The notes: generated from the sequence alone by a model not told the origin. 64,000 bases of DNA from Casuarina equisetifolia (GCA_028551475.1 CM052357.1:18895931-18959930); one strand, 5' to 3'. Shown: positions 1 through 12,225, numbered from the stretch's first letter. A program made the numbers and translations.

Positions 1-489
1 GGAAACCTAAACTTGTTACAACTCAGATGAAACATGAAGTTTAAACCGTGATTAACTGAGCATGTCGGAGGACATTTGCCATTAGAATTCCTGGAGACAG
101 ACTATTATGAGAAAAAGGATAAGAAAGAAGCAATTATTAAATTCTAGCAACAAGGATAAATTTGACCTTAGCCCTTAGCCCTTTATACTATCAATGAACC
201 ACCTGCTATAAAAGACTGGCTAAAGTAAAGGAAAAGATTGATACATCCATCTCTTGCTCAAACATGGTGCTCAAGTTCTGCATTCTTACCTAGATGCAGC
301 TACAGCAATAAGATGGAGGACTGTGGAACTCCATATCTGCTAGAAGACTTGCCTTTTTTGGCTGAAGACATAGCAGCTGTGAGAGAGGTATTTTATGTAC
401 GGCAAATGTTTGGAGTCTGCCATTGTTTACAAGAGCGCGTCATTCTATATCCATTTGCTCTATGAGCATTTGGTTGAGTTCTACTGGGG
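1..489. other. Non-coding, probably IMPL1 intron
   Basis: No exon of IMPL1 or any other gene was recognised. Because the first visible IMPL1 exon begins mid-codon at 2127, this stretch is most simply the far end of an upstream intron. The short open frames are low-complexity. Confidence 0.5.
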
Positions 490-1705
490 ACAGATTTTAC
501 AATGAATGCTTTTATAAAGTTGGCTACTCTAACTATAATGAACCCATAAGAGGTTTGATTACCTTTACAAAAGGTACGTTCTTCTATTTATACACAAAGA
601 ATGAGGTCCCTTTTTTTTTTTTTTTTTAAAAAAAAGGATGAGGTCTTTGGAAAAGGAAAGAAACTAATGATTCCCTTTAGTGCCTTAATTTCACAGACAA
701 CACATATAAGAGGATGCATTTATGGAGTCTTTTTCTTTGATCATCTTGAGGGAAAATGCATTTATTGCTTCCCTTTTTTTTTTTGACCCTTTGTATCTTC
801 ATGTTCTTCTTCTATCTTTATGAGCCGTAGCTCGTGACCTTCTCTCCTTCTTTCATCCTTATGAGCCGCACCTCTTGACCTTCTCTTTTTAGTGTTCGTG
901 AGAGATCTATTTACATGGATGCCAAAGAATGCAGGGTCCTTTTGTCAGTTGCCATGTGGGTAATATTATGTTCAAAAGAATCTCGACACATAACACTTTT
1001 TATGGTATGATAGGTGTTTGGAATTGGCACTCCCATTTTAGCACTTGTAATTGGTAAAAGATTTAGTGACCTAATTAAAGCTATTATAGGTGGAATTCAA
1101 TATAATCTTTTATTGATCTTAATTTAGAAGATAATCAAAATTAGGATAAGAACCAGGGCGTATGCATGAAACCTAGTTCTCATGACCCTTCAATTCATTA
1201 TAAAACAATCCATAAGTTACCATAAAATAGGTGGTCTGTATCAAGATTCTTTTGTACATAATATTACCCACGTGGCAACCCAAAAAGGGACCATGCATTG
1301 TATGAAATCCACACAAATGGAGTTGTCAAGAACCTTGAAAGGAGAAGGTCAAGAGTTGTGGCTCATAAAGATAGAAGAAGAACATGAAAAGGTCAAGAGT
1401 TACAGCTTATAAAGATAAAAGAAGAACATGAAGATACAAGGAAGGAAGGAATAAATACATTATCTCCTCAAGATGATTCATGAAAAAGACTCTATAAATG
1501 CATCCTCTCGTGCATGTTGTATATGAAATAAAGGAGCCATAGATGGAAGAGATGAATAGTTTCCTTTGCTTCTCCAAAGACTTCCTTCTTTGTTTATAAA
1601 TAGAAGAAAATATGTGTTATAAAGGTAATCGGAACTCTTATGCCTTTGTAACAGTTTAGGGTAGCCAACTTTGTAAAAGTCTTCTGTTATGAAAAATTGT
1701 CCTTG
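490..1705. repeat. Large imperfect inverted repeat (foldback element)
   Basis: Two arms of nearly 500 bp, about 490-985 and 1236-1705, are imperfect reverse complements around a spacer of about 250 bp. The reverse complement of 1236-1705 reproduces, in order, the landmarks of the left arm: AAAGTTGGCTAC, GATTACCTTTA, GAGGATGCATTTAT, ATCATCTTGAGG, TGTATCTTCATGTTCTTCTT and GTGGGTAATATTATGT. Indels include a T-run at 609-627 in the left arm. Sharp ends and target duplications were not resolved. It could be a foldback or long-TIR MITE, or two copies of one element inserted head to head. Confidence 0.8.
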
Positions 1706-2126
1706 TGTATAGTTGAAATTAGTATAAGATGTTCAACTACATGGACAACACTTACCTTCGACTTGTGGCTCTGATGATGTAAATTCAATGAGAGGACCAT
1801 ATTGCAGAGCGTAGCACAATTTTTTTTTTCAAGATAGACATATTTAAGCAAATTAAGCATATGTGACTTATTTTCTTTTAGTTAATAATATGTGAATGAC
1901 ATGAAAGATGATAGGTAACCTTCAACATGACTTACTACAGAGAAGATTCTGTTTTTTTTTTTTTTTTTTGGCAGCATCAGATGCACCCCATCTGATGTAT
2001 TTTTATTCAGATTACTTTGTTTCTTGCATGTGCTTGATTTTTAATTTTGGACCTTCATATCTATTGATTGTGGAAGTAAAGGATGTTTTCGCAGCATGTT
2101 TTATCTGGCGTCTTTTATCCTTGTAG

Positions 2127-5100
2127 ATGGGACAACAAACTTTGCACATGGTTATCCTAGTTTTGCAGTTTCTGTTGGAGTTCTGTTTCGAGGGAAACCT
2201 GCTGCTGCTGCCGTGGTACTGATTGTGCAATTGATGTTGTTTATGACTTGTTATTTGCATGGCCTTATCATCTTACCAGCTGAGAAGTACATATTTGAGT
2301 ATCTCTGTCTGCTAATGCTATCAGAATAAACTAATATACCAAAATGCAACGTCAAGTGGAATTGATGAGTAATAAAATTATTGTTTAGTTAATAGATAAT
2401 CTTAGACTTCTGGTAGTGATACTTTACTGGCTTAAAGTACATTTACAGAGACTGAAAAAGAAATGCTGGAGGCTAGTCCAAGTTATTAGCGCATTGTCAT
2501 TTTTGTTTTTATTTATTTATTTATCTTTCAATTTTTAAGCCTCAAGGTAACAATTAGTATGATATAAGATTAATACACATGGGTTTTGAGTTCTCATTTG
2601 TTGATTAAGAGAAAAGCTGAGGCTTGAGAGTAGGGATTCTTGACTCTGTTTTGTTGATAGAGTTTTATAAGTTCACATCTGCACTATGTCACATTTATAA
2701 GGCAGCTCAAGCGGTGATATGTCTTCTTCTGTTTATGATTTCCTTCATCTTCTTCCTGTTTTGTTGGTATAAGTGCCTAATTTCATATCTGCATCATGTT
2801 CTTGTAAGAAAACAGCCAAGCAGACAATTTATCTTTTTCTTTTTTTTTTTCTTCTACTTCTCCCGCCAGACCCCCCTCTCCCCCTCTGCCACTGCTGCTT
2901 TTGGTTTTCATGTATGGTTTCATAGACAACTATCCATGTGTAAAGGGTGAGTCTTAGTAGTGCACTTCAGAATGTAAATGAGATCAGAGGAACTAATCAT
3001 ACAATTAACTGGAGGTGATTCTTCAAAGGTCCCCTCAAATGTTAGACATAAAGCATATGAGGTCACCTAGGGAAAAACTTTAGAAAATGTTTGGCATAAA
3101 AGCACAATTAACTGTATTTAGAAACTTTCTTGATAACCTGGAACCGTAGTCCTTGTTATTTGAGTTAGCATTTCTTTGCTCCATTAGCTTCATGGGGATC
3201 TTTTAATGGATAGAAGATTGGTGGACTTGATAATGAGGATTCAATTTAGCAAGAGCATTGTAGAGTTAGCTCGTAATATGTTGTTTACAGACTCCATCCA
3301 TAGTAGATGATCGAAAATGTGGAAATTTGTGCATTCCAAATGCTTTGGCAATTGAAAATTTTTCTTGAAGTACTTCCCACTTTTGCTTTTCTGAGACAAC
3401 TTATATATAGTAATGTTGTTAAGAAAAGAAAGGCTTTTGGGATCAGAGGAATGAAGGCCTATACCAAAAAAAGGAAAAAAAAAAAAAAATTAGGAGGCCT
3501 TTAATGGTATAAGAAAAGTAGTTTGTCCTTTGACCTCGTGATTGCATATGTACTTTTAAGGGTAGAAGAATTTTGCAATTGTTGCATAGATAATTGATGA
3601 AATGAAGAGTGAGATTAGTTTTGGATGTTGTTTCAGGTGGAGTTTGTTGGGGGCCCTTTCTGTTGGAATACACGCATATTTTCTGCAACTTCTGGTAAGA
3701 AGGGTCATATTACTTTTATTGCTTGCTTCATCTTGTTGTCCTAGTCAACTATACATCATTGGTTGGAACATTGGTCTATATTCTCATAGGTGGGGGAGCA
3801 TTCTGTAATGGTCAAAAAGTTCAAGTGAGTCAAACCGATAAGGTGAGCTAAGTATTTATATACTATATATCATTCTTAATACCCCTGCATAAATTATGTA
3901 ATTTTATTATATGGCCATCCCACATACTTCTGATTTGTGTGATACTGTGGTGCCTCTTGATCAAAGTGATGACTTGATTATATGAAACACTTGAACATAT
4001 TATGTTAAGCATTTTTTTATGTGGGACTTCTTATTTGTGTGATACTAGGGCGACTCTTGGTTAAAATGATGATTTGATCAAACGAGTCATTGAACATTAG
4101 CAATTGCCTTGAACCCCGATGTCATATAAAAACTGCCTAACATATATTGAAATGCCTATTTTCTTATGATGCACTTATGTCTATTTTCTTATAAGAAATT
4201 CATCACGGTTGTTCTCATTTTTTGTTAGGATTTATTTTTGCAAGTGTTTTGACTTCATGATATAAATGCATTAGAATTGGCAATATGCTCAATGATATGC
4301 TTAGGTTAGTCGTGCTCACTTTTGCCCACTTCTCTGAAGGTGGAACGATCTCTTCTAGTAACAGGCTTTGGGTATGATCATGATGATGCATGGACCACCA
4401 ACATGGATTTGTTTAAAGAATTCACTGATGTCAGCCGGGTACGAACATTTTTCTTTTCCTTTTTTCACTGGTTAACAAGATGTTGTCCGATTAATTCATT
4501 CTTGCCTCTTCCTTGTTCTCTTCCTTCTGTGTGTACACTTGCATGTTTGATTTCACCCAATTTTGATGTCTAGGGTGTAAGACGGCTTGGGGCTGCTGCT
4601 GTAGACATGTGCCATGTGGCTTTGGGGGTTGCAGAAGCATATTGGGAGTATCGTCTAAAGCCATGGGATATGGCTGCTGGTGCTTTGGTAATTTTTTGTG
4701 ACTTTCATTGAGGTTTTTGATAGATACACATAATGTTTTCTTATTATATTTTGGTGAATAAAGAAACATTATCCCCTTCCATTTCTTTCTTGTTAGTTAG
4801 TTGAATTAACAATAAGACCTGTATTTTGACCTTTTCTATCCGACGAGATTAACTGATCCTGAGAACTAACGCATACAAGCTTGGATTTCTATTCTAGTTA
4901 GGCTCTTAATATGGTCCAGAAATTTTACCAGTCGTACTGAGTTGGCTCTCTCCATGTCTCTCTCACTTTCTTTGTCTCTCTTCCCCCACCCAAGCAAACT
5001 CTCTCTCATGAGCTTTGCTTTTGCTTCTGGATAGGGCACTTGAAAGAATGGAATTACCTACAAATGGTTAAATGTAAACTCTCAGGTTATATGTGTCCTA

Positions 5101-7860
5101 CCTCTACTTGGTTAAAAGAGATTTAGCAGTTTCTCATCTTTAAGGTGTGTGTTCTAATATGTTGTTTGCTCATTCTCTTAGTCTCTCCCCCGTATTTAGT
5201 TTCAAGAAAGGGAGGGAGTGATCTTGCTAGCTAGAGAGGATTTCTTCCTTGTTTTGATTCTAGAAGCAAGGAATTCTTTTTACGCTATAGCAATTTTGAC
5301 AGTTAGCTTCTGGTTTTGTTGTTTAATCTTCTTCTCTTTGTTACAGTCTTTCTCTAGCAGGTTTAACAGACCAAAATCCACCCTTCCACAGAGAAACATT
5401 AATTAAAGGAGAGATATCCTTATTATATCATTGGAATATATGAATCACAGATGAAGTCCAAAATGATGGGAGGTACTTCTATGGTCTGCTGGCAAGAGAT
5501 GCAATTTACTCTCATAAGGAGGGCATTGTAAATAGTGACTTTCTAAAATCCATACAAAAGAGTAAATATCTATTCTCTATTTGGGAATGCACTATATTCT
5601 GGATGTACACAGAAGTAGCATAGTGAATAAAGGGATGTCAAATAAAAGAAAAAAAAGAAAAAGGGATGTCATTTATTGGTTGTTTGGAAAGAGAAGGGCA
5701 TTCCACCCTCGTACTTCCACACTATGTTTTAATATAAAATAGATCACACTTAATAGAGTGTTTGAACAAACAAGGTTGCAGTAAAAATGGGTTTGTTGTC
5801 AGTGTCTGCTCAGCATAACTGCTGTCATTATCTAGAACGTTCTACCATCACTAAATACCCCAGATAAATTCAAAAGTTAGAATTTGTTGAAAGGTTTGTT
5901 GGACATGTATTGAACTTTGAGCATGTCCTTGCAGAGCAGAAGCCCCTGGTGGAATTGTGATAATCAATATGCTTCATTGAGACTTATACTGTAACATTTT
6001 CTTTAAGAAGTCGTTTGTTTGAAGAAATCAAAGGTGTTCTGAATTTGGCTCCTGCTTATGACTTTGTTTCATTGCTTTTTAATGCAGATAGTTGAAGAAG
6101 CTGGTGGTGCAGTTTCTTGCATGGATGGTGGAAAGTTTTCCGTGTTTGATAGATCTGTTTTAGTATCCAATGGCGTGGTGCATGAAAAGGTAAATTGTCG
6201 TTCATTGCTTTTCCACAATCATTTGATAAATATTATCCTGAATGAGTTTTCTTAATGTTGACATGCAATAAATCTTGGACTCTTGAGGTAGAAAACTTAA
6301 GCTCTGTGGTACTTCTCCAATTTTTCTCAATAAGTTCCTATTACCCTCGGGAAATTATTAGGATGACTAGTGTTTCCTCTCCTACCTCCTCGGACGAAAA
6401 GAAAAAGAAAAAGAAAAAGAAAAAGAAAAAGAAGAAAAAGAAAAAGAAAAAAGAAATCTTTTTTCTTTCATTTTAATTCTCTTCTTGTTTTCTTTTTTCA
6501 ATTTTTCCCTTGTCAATTTCTTTGAAAGTTTACCATTAACTTGCTAGACTTAGGGTGTGCTTTAGCGTTCTTAGTTCCCTAGTTCTACAATCCACTAAGT
6601 GTTCTTAGTCCGTACTTAATGTTTTCTAGTGCTTACAATTTCTTTCCTAGTTCACTTTCCGTTTGTAATTATTCCTTTTGTAAACAAAGTCAAGAGTAGA
6701 CTCACCTTCCAGGAAATATCGGGTGTTAGAGATAATTTGACTTACAATTTGGAAATTGAATAGCAAACCCGAAGTTAAAGATGTACCTAAGTTGTCCAAA
6801 CAATAACATACGGTGGTTGGGAGATGCTTCTAAGTTGTCTTGAACTAGGTAAGATAGTAGAGTAGATTGATATTGTGTTTACTTCTAGTCAATCTAAGAG
6901 ACATGATTTAGGCTTCTTGTTCAGGCATTGGCACCAAACCTGACATGATGAGACCCCGGATCTACAGAAGCCAACTCCAAAGTTACTGGAAAAAACCCCC
7001 AGCCACCCCTCTTGGCAACTAATACGCTCAGTCTATTGGTTACTTGAGGTAAAACCACTGCCACATCAACCATGATATGCATCTGCCATCCACAACACAC
7101 TTGCAAGACATCGATGGCAGTGACTGCACCTACACCAATGGCGTCCCCGCTGTCATGGCAACGACAAGGCCATCCACTTCCAAGTACAGGCAGTAGACAA
7201 ACCCTATGCCCACACAGTCAGCAAATGTTATAAAGCCAGAAAAGAGAGAGAGAGGAAAAAAGGAGGGAGGGGAGTCACTAGGAAAAAAGAGAAAAGAACG
7301 AATAAATTGATTAAGAATTGATGAATTTAGGAATATGGTTTGATACCATCTGAGTACTGATGTTGGCACAAAAGATGAGAGGAGAGCATACATTTGTTCT
7401 CTTACCACTCATTTATTGCAGCATAACTAGACCCTTTTGTTGTATACTTTGTGGAACCTTTAGTTCAACGATACCCTTTCTAACATTTCAAAAAATTGTT
7501 TCTTTGAATGATTCGATTAACCATTTCATTATCCTTGATCTTTTAAGTGCTTGAAAATTATTTCTCATAACCTTCATATTCTGAGGGATTTGGCATTAAG
7601 AATCTGAGACCACTACTAAATTTGCATGTTACCATTGAAAATGCAATAATACTTAGGGAATGAAGTAAAATCACTAACAAGAGGAGAGGTATCAGCATAA
7701 TTCATTACTCTCTGTACATGTCTTCCTAAATTGATTACTGCTTTACATCTTTTAAATGCAGCTTTTGGAGAGAATTAGACCTGCAACAGAGAAATTGAAG
7801 GGCAAAGGAATTGATTTCTCTTTGTGGTATATGCCTGAAAATTACCGCACCGATCTTTGA
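2127..7860 (+). CDS. IMPL1: Inositol monophosphatase-like phosphatase, chloroplastic (3' part of gene)
   Basis: Seven exons encode the C-terminal 203 residues: 2127-2215, 3637-3694, 3790-3842, 4340-4438, 4574-4687, 6088-6189 and 7762-7860 (TGA). Each is bounded by AG and GT, and the phases join without a break. The first visible exon opens inside the Asp codon of the family motif DGTTNFAHG, so the exons for the transit peptide and the first metal ligands lie left of the window. The second signature, [15 protein letters not shown], spans the 4687/6088 junction and includes the Asp and the EAGG turn that bind Mg2+ and substrate. Plant IMPL1 is a plastid phosphatase that hydrolyses myo-inositol 1-phosphate and related sugar phosphates; the C-terminus ([12 protein letters not shown]) fits IMPL1 rather than IMPL2, the histidinol-phosphatase branch. 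The gene is tail-to-tail with the PP2-like gene at 9075-10702. No frame break was seen. The assignment rests on remembered family sequence. Confidence 0.9.
3919..4098 (+). repeat. Direct duplication in an IMPL1 intron
   Basis: Two imperfect copies of about 80 bp, at 3919-4000 and 4022-4098, share the block ATTTGTGTGATACT, then a CTCTTG core, and end in TTGAACATTA. They lie in the intron between the exons at 3790-3842 and 4340-4438. No coding meaning is apparent. Confidence 0.6.
6397..6456 (+). repeat. AAAAG microsatellite in IMPL1 intron
   Basis: A run of AAAAG/AAAAAG units, slightly interrupted, lies in the intron between the exons ending at 6189 and starting at 7762. The remaining intron (6457-7761) shows no recognisable gene. 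Confidence 0.9.
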
Positions 7861-9074
7861 AGCATCAGCATCTCTTTTTTCTGCTGCCAGCTCTGCTACG
7901 AGGATTCTTGCAGCTTGGGCTCCTTAGCAGCCTGATTTGTTGTTTATTCATTTGCAACGGCCCAATTAGCGTGGACTTTTTTTGGGTCAATATATACTGG
8001 TTTTTTTACTTACTGATCGTTGAAAGGCAGGCAATTAGGGATGTTTCTACATATACATACATTGAAACCATTAGATTTTATGGGCAAAAATTTCGTATTA
8101 TGTAGCTCTAATGTGATCAATCTATGAAATATGACTGAACAAAGGACATAATAGCATTGCGATGTTTAACAGTTAAAGGCTGCTCTACAGATACATCGTA
8201 TCTGTCTCGAGAATCTTCCTACTTCAGGTGATTTTCATAACAAAAACATGAGCTTAGGAAAATCTGTACGTGAATTTGTTCAAAAATTTTGATGACTCAT
8301 TTGTCAAAGGAGTAATCACGGATCAATAGTGAGGGGTTAAACAATGACGTCAAATAGAAGGGCTTTTGCCACCCATTAGGTGGTGTTTTTTTCAGAATCA
8401 GGGAAAGTACGGATGCAATTTTCAACTTTGTCTTGTATGAGTTTGTTGAATCTGAAAGCAAATTATTGAGAAGACCAATTTTCTTTTTCAAATCTCTTCT
8501 TTTGATATTGCAGTTTCATCATTGCCTGTGGCTATTTCTTGATTGTGCTGTAGACTAAGTATTCTCATCATTCACCTTTTTTTCTGGACTTGATAAGCTT
8601 TCTAGTTTGCCCCACTTTCTCCTGGTCCTTTACGGCCTCAAGTCATTTGAGTCCTAACAGTTTACCTTGGTTGCTTTCAGTGGTTTTACTGATATCTGTA
8701 CTTATAAACTTACTATACTTTATCATATAGAGACATGGATCATCAGGTTGTTTAATTTTCACGAGGACATAAAAAAACTCTAGAGAACTTGAGGAAGAAG
8801 AAAACGAGACTGAATGGACTGTGGTAGTGAAGAATCCATGAAGATGCTGATGGAGTGTAAAAGATCATGAAATTCCGTTTGACTTGCTCTTGCTCCATGG
8901 ACACTAACTACATATATATAAACACCTGATTTCAGGTGTTTATAGAGATCTGAACGTTTTAAGTTTGAGCATTTCTTCCATTGCCTTTTTATTTCTATTG
9001 TTCATTACATATTTGATTTTGCCGGAACAAAGTCGCTTCCAACATATTTAAAACTATGCTATATAGCCTTGAAC
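7861..9074. other. Tail-to-tail intergenic region, IMPL1 / PP2-like
   Basis: Contains the 3' untranslated regions of two convergent genes. The only clear structure is the palindrome at 8917-8944. No further coding exon was recognised on either strand. Confidence 0.6.
8917..8944. repeat. Perfect 28-bp palindrome
   Basis: A 13-bp arm, TATAAACACCTGA, is followed by TT and its exact reverse complement. It lies about 130 bp past the stop codon of the PP2-like gene, where it would form a stem in that gene's 3' UTR. No U-tract typical of a Pol III terminator follows. Confidence 0.85.
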
Positions 9075-10702
9075 CTACTTCTTGGGCCGGATTGCGATGC
9101 CTTTGATGACAAGCCCCCTCTTCCATTTCCCGCTTTGATATTCGTAGACTGAAATTTCCATCTCTCCGGTCTTTTCTGGGGAAGCGACGAACTCGCCTAC
9201 CGGGATCTCCATCCATTGGTTTCTGGGCTTTTGCATTAGATTCTCCGTGTGTTCTTGTTTCTGTCCACCTGGGGTGATGAGCCTGAAGTTCACTGGAACT
9301 TCCCATCCATAGCTTGTATCTTTCAACATGATCACAAACGCTGCTTCATATAAAGTTCGCGGCGACAGCTTTGACGTCTCAAATTTTGCATGCGCTTCTA
9401 GCCAACATACATCTAATAGTTCAGCGACATCAACGAACGTGTCACTGCAGCGTCAGACCATACGGCAGTTAGCAACTGAACGGATAGAGACATGGGAAAT
9501 ACTTCTTCTATTTCAACTTTTCCTTTTAGTTTTTCTCAGTCCAGATTATGATGAACTGCTAGGTTTGTTGACGGTCAGAATAGTGCGTTCCAACTAAATC
9601 TCTTAAACGGAAGGGAAGAAACAGAACTGGCTAACCTTGTTTCTTGAATATTTGACCAGCGCCAGTAAGGATTGTTTCCAGCGGAATTGGCCCAAGTGAT
9701 TGACAGATTTTTGGCATACAAGAAAAAGCAGTTGCTGTTGGATTTCTTGTCAACCCAATACTTCTGTAACAAAAATAACCACGAAGATGATGGATCCAAA
9801 GAAAGAAAGTAAAACTGAAAAAGGCAAATAGAGCATACTAAAACCAAGAAGTTGATGATGCTTTTACTCATATCCATATCAATTCTTATACCATGAAATC
9901 TCCCTAAGATTGAAAGTAAACACTTGACCAATTGAACAAAAGAAAGAAGAGTAAAATTAGAAAATATGGACAGAAGTATGTGAGCACAATCTTTCACGAG
10001 AACGAAGAATAAAGAGATGTTTCTTCTGTGTTCTTTGCATGGTGAGATAAACATTGTACTTGCCTTCCTCTTTTGGTTTAAGAGTACTCCTGCGCAGAGC
10101 TGATCCAAGAGCTTGTCCACGGAGGACCTGTCGAGAGGTGAATCCGCTTCTTTGAGTAGGGCTTCGCAGTTATGTGGGAGTTCCACTCGTGCCGTCCTTG
10201 CCTTGGCTGTGGTTTCACGTGCCTTGGCCGTGGTTTCAGCTGCCTTGGCGGTGGTTTCAGCTGCCTTGGCCTTGGTTTCAGCTGCCTTGGCGGTGGTTTC
10301 AGCTGCCTTGGCCTTGGTTTCAGCTGCCTTGGCCTTGGTTTCAGCTGCCATGGCCGTGGTTTCAGCTGCCTTGGCGGTGGTTTCAGCTGCCTTGGCCGTG
10401 GTTTCAGCTGCCTTGGCGGTGGTTTCAGCTGCCTTGGGGGTGGTTTCAGCTGCCTTGGCGGTGGATTCAGCTGCCTTGGCGGTGGTTTCAGCTGCCTTGG
10501 CCTTGGTTTCACCTGCCTTTGCCGTGGTTTCACCTGCCTTGGCCGTGGTTTCATCTGCCTTGGCCGTGGTTTCATCTGCCTTGGCCGTGGTTTCACATGC
10601 CTTTGCTTCCTCTGAATTTCCCTTTGGCTCGGCTTTGGTTTGAGAGGATCCTGTATTTGCTTCTACGTAGGAGACCTCATCTTTTGAAAACAACCCCCCC
10701 AT
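9075..10702 (-). CDS. PHLOEM PROTEIN 2-like lectin (PP2-A1 type) with repeat-rich N-terminal extension
   Basis: Three exons on the minus strand, 10702-10064, 9763-9636 and 9444-9075, encode 378 residues. Residues 1-7 are MGGLFSK, with Gly2, Ser6 and Lys7 as in the N-myristoylation consensus. Residues 36-168 are 19 tandem copies of a seven-residue unit, consensus ETTAKAA. The PP2 lectin domain follows: LLDQLCAGVLLNQ, then YWVDKKSNSNCFFLYAKNL, YWRWSNIQET, VCWLEAHAKFET, LYEAAFVIMLKDTSYGWEVP and the C-terminal GKWKRGLVIKGI. PP2 proteins are sugar-binding proteins of sieve elements and companion cells; A1-type members bind GlcNAc oligomers. Intron 1 (10063-9764) has a GC donor, AG|GCAAGT; using the nearby GT instead breaks the frame. 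The start is the only ATG ahead of the repeat. It is in the same orientation as the PP2-like gene at 20418-21690. Membrane anchoring is an inference from the motif. Confidence 0.88.
10199..10597 (-). repeat. 21-bp coding tandem repeat (19 units)
   Basis: Nineteen 21-bp units within exon 1 of the PP2-like gene encode residues 36-168. The unit varies at few positions (ETTAKA, ETKAKA, ESTAKA, ETTPKA, ETTAMA, preceded by A, D, G, R or C). The unit is a multiple of three and lacks stops in most frames, so long spurious open frames run across it on both strands; only the frame joined to the PP2 domain is meaningful. Confidence 0.95.
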
Positions 10703-12225
10703 TTCTTCCTACTCGTCTTCTGACATGCAATAATGCTTTTATAGCAGGGCAGGGTCAAATTAGTCACTTGAGTCATGGACATTACTTATTCTCGTCACTT
10801 AACTGGAGAAAACTAGTTCAGAAGTTCTTGGTTATGAATGAGAAGTTGAATATCCGGTTTCAACAAATACACGAGTCTTAGCCCATTCAACAAATACTCT
10901 TGCTTTTTCGGGTTCTAATCTTCGTCCATCTTTTATTAGTAGCTCCCAACAGTCATAATTAAACATTTGGTTAATTTAATGACAGAAGTAACTATTTACG
11001 CCTGCACTTAATTTTCTTAATTTAATTCCATATATTGAGCAACTATGGAATATGTGTAAAAATATATATAGTGAATTATCTCATTTAAAACAGACAAGTT
11101 TTATTCTGAGAAGCATCCATCTTATTCCTATTCCTTCACGATAAGAAGTGGTGTCAAAAGGATGTTATCAGCATCTTGGGCTACTTTCGCCAGGAGAAGA
11201 TAAGATGCTTTTTAGGCCATTAATTCAAAAGCTTAATGTCGCCATGATTTTCAATTTGGAAACCGAGCTAGCATCAGACACGGTAGGCACGCCGAATCCT
11301 ACCTTCGTTTCTCATCAGATTTAGTTGTTTAGGAATATATTTTAAAGACCGGTTTCTTATTACTTGGTACTGAGATTATGATAGGTTAGATGCCTGGTTT
11401 ATGCTTACGTGCCAAAGGAATAAAGTGGTAAACTTATCTCCAGCCAGGTTTACAACCATTGTCAATTCTCAATCAAATTTGGGAAGAAATCTCCAAGGCG
11501 ACAAGGAGAAGCAACTATCTAGGTGATCTTCGATAGCTTGTTCATGATACAAGAATTTCCAAACACTTATATGGTTTAGTGTAAAATTAGTTGAAGGATA
11601 ATGTATATTTCCACTTTTGAGTAAGAGACTAATTTATAATTGGTCATCCTAAGTTTTTCACGTGCTCTCTAGTTAGTATATTGGTTTACTTTAGATGGAA
11701 AGAAATAATTTATGAAATTGTAGAAATTGTGAAAATTAATGAATACAAACTTGTATTGTTTTTGCTTCGTGTTATAATAGTGATACTCATATAAATCTAT
11801 GTTCTCCATCTCATCATAGCAAAATGCTGCGCATGGGCATTATAAACGTGGGGATAATCGTAAATGATGTAACTCTACCATGAAGCTTTGTTTACATGAA
11901 GCTTGTTTCCATTTTAGCTTGACCTAACATCTATAAAAGAAAGGCTAAAGTGAAGTGGTTCAACATTCCAAAGAGGTGCTTGAGATTCTTACCTTATTGA
12001 GAGCCAAAGGAGTGGTAGAAATGCTTGTGATGTATTGGATATAGTTGCAATACAAGTTAGCATTTGGTCTTGAAAGAAATCCTTTTTATGTTGTTCACTT
12101 ATGAAAGCCATAAAGCTTGTATCTTCACTTTCTAGTCACATCAACCAATGGGAATTGTTCAAGCTATAATAACTTCAACAAATTGAATTCTAAAGCAATT
12201 AAAAGAGAACAATGAGATTGCCCAA
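10703..12225. other. Intergenic, nothing recognised
   Basis: AT-rich sequence upstream of the PP2-like gene. Apart from the candidate TATA box, no gene, repeat family or RNA gene was recognised. Confidence 0.5.
10735..10744 (-). promoter_or_regulatory. Candidate TATA box of the PP2-like gene
   Basis: On the minus strand the sequence reads CTATAAAAGC, a near-ideal plant TATA box. It lies only 33-42 bp before the ATG at 10702, implying a leader of roughly 10 nt if transcription starts at the usual spacing. The short leader makes it tentative. Confidence 0.45.

Noticed and set aside
1..2126. Search for the missing upstream IMPL1 exons
   Set aside because: No sequence matching the exon before DGTTNFAHG (a CIDPL-type end) was found, so these exons are taken to lie left of the window.
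10078..10596. Second minus-strand frame of Pro/Arg-rich repeats (MKPRPRQ)
   Set aside because: Alternative frame of the same repeat; it does not connect to the PP2 domain exons.
10113..10881. Three long plus-strand open frames of repetitive peptides
   Set aside because: They are antisense shadows of the 21-bp coding repeat of the PP2-like gene; none continues into recognisable protein.
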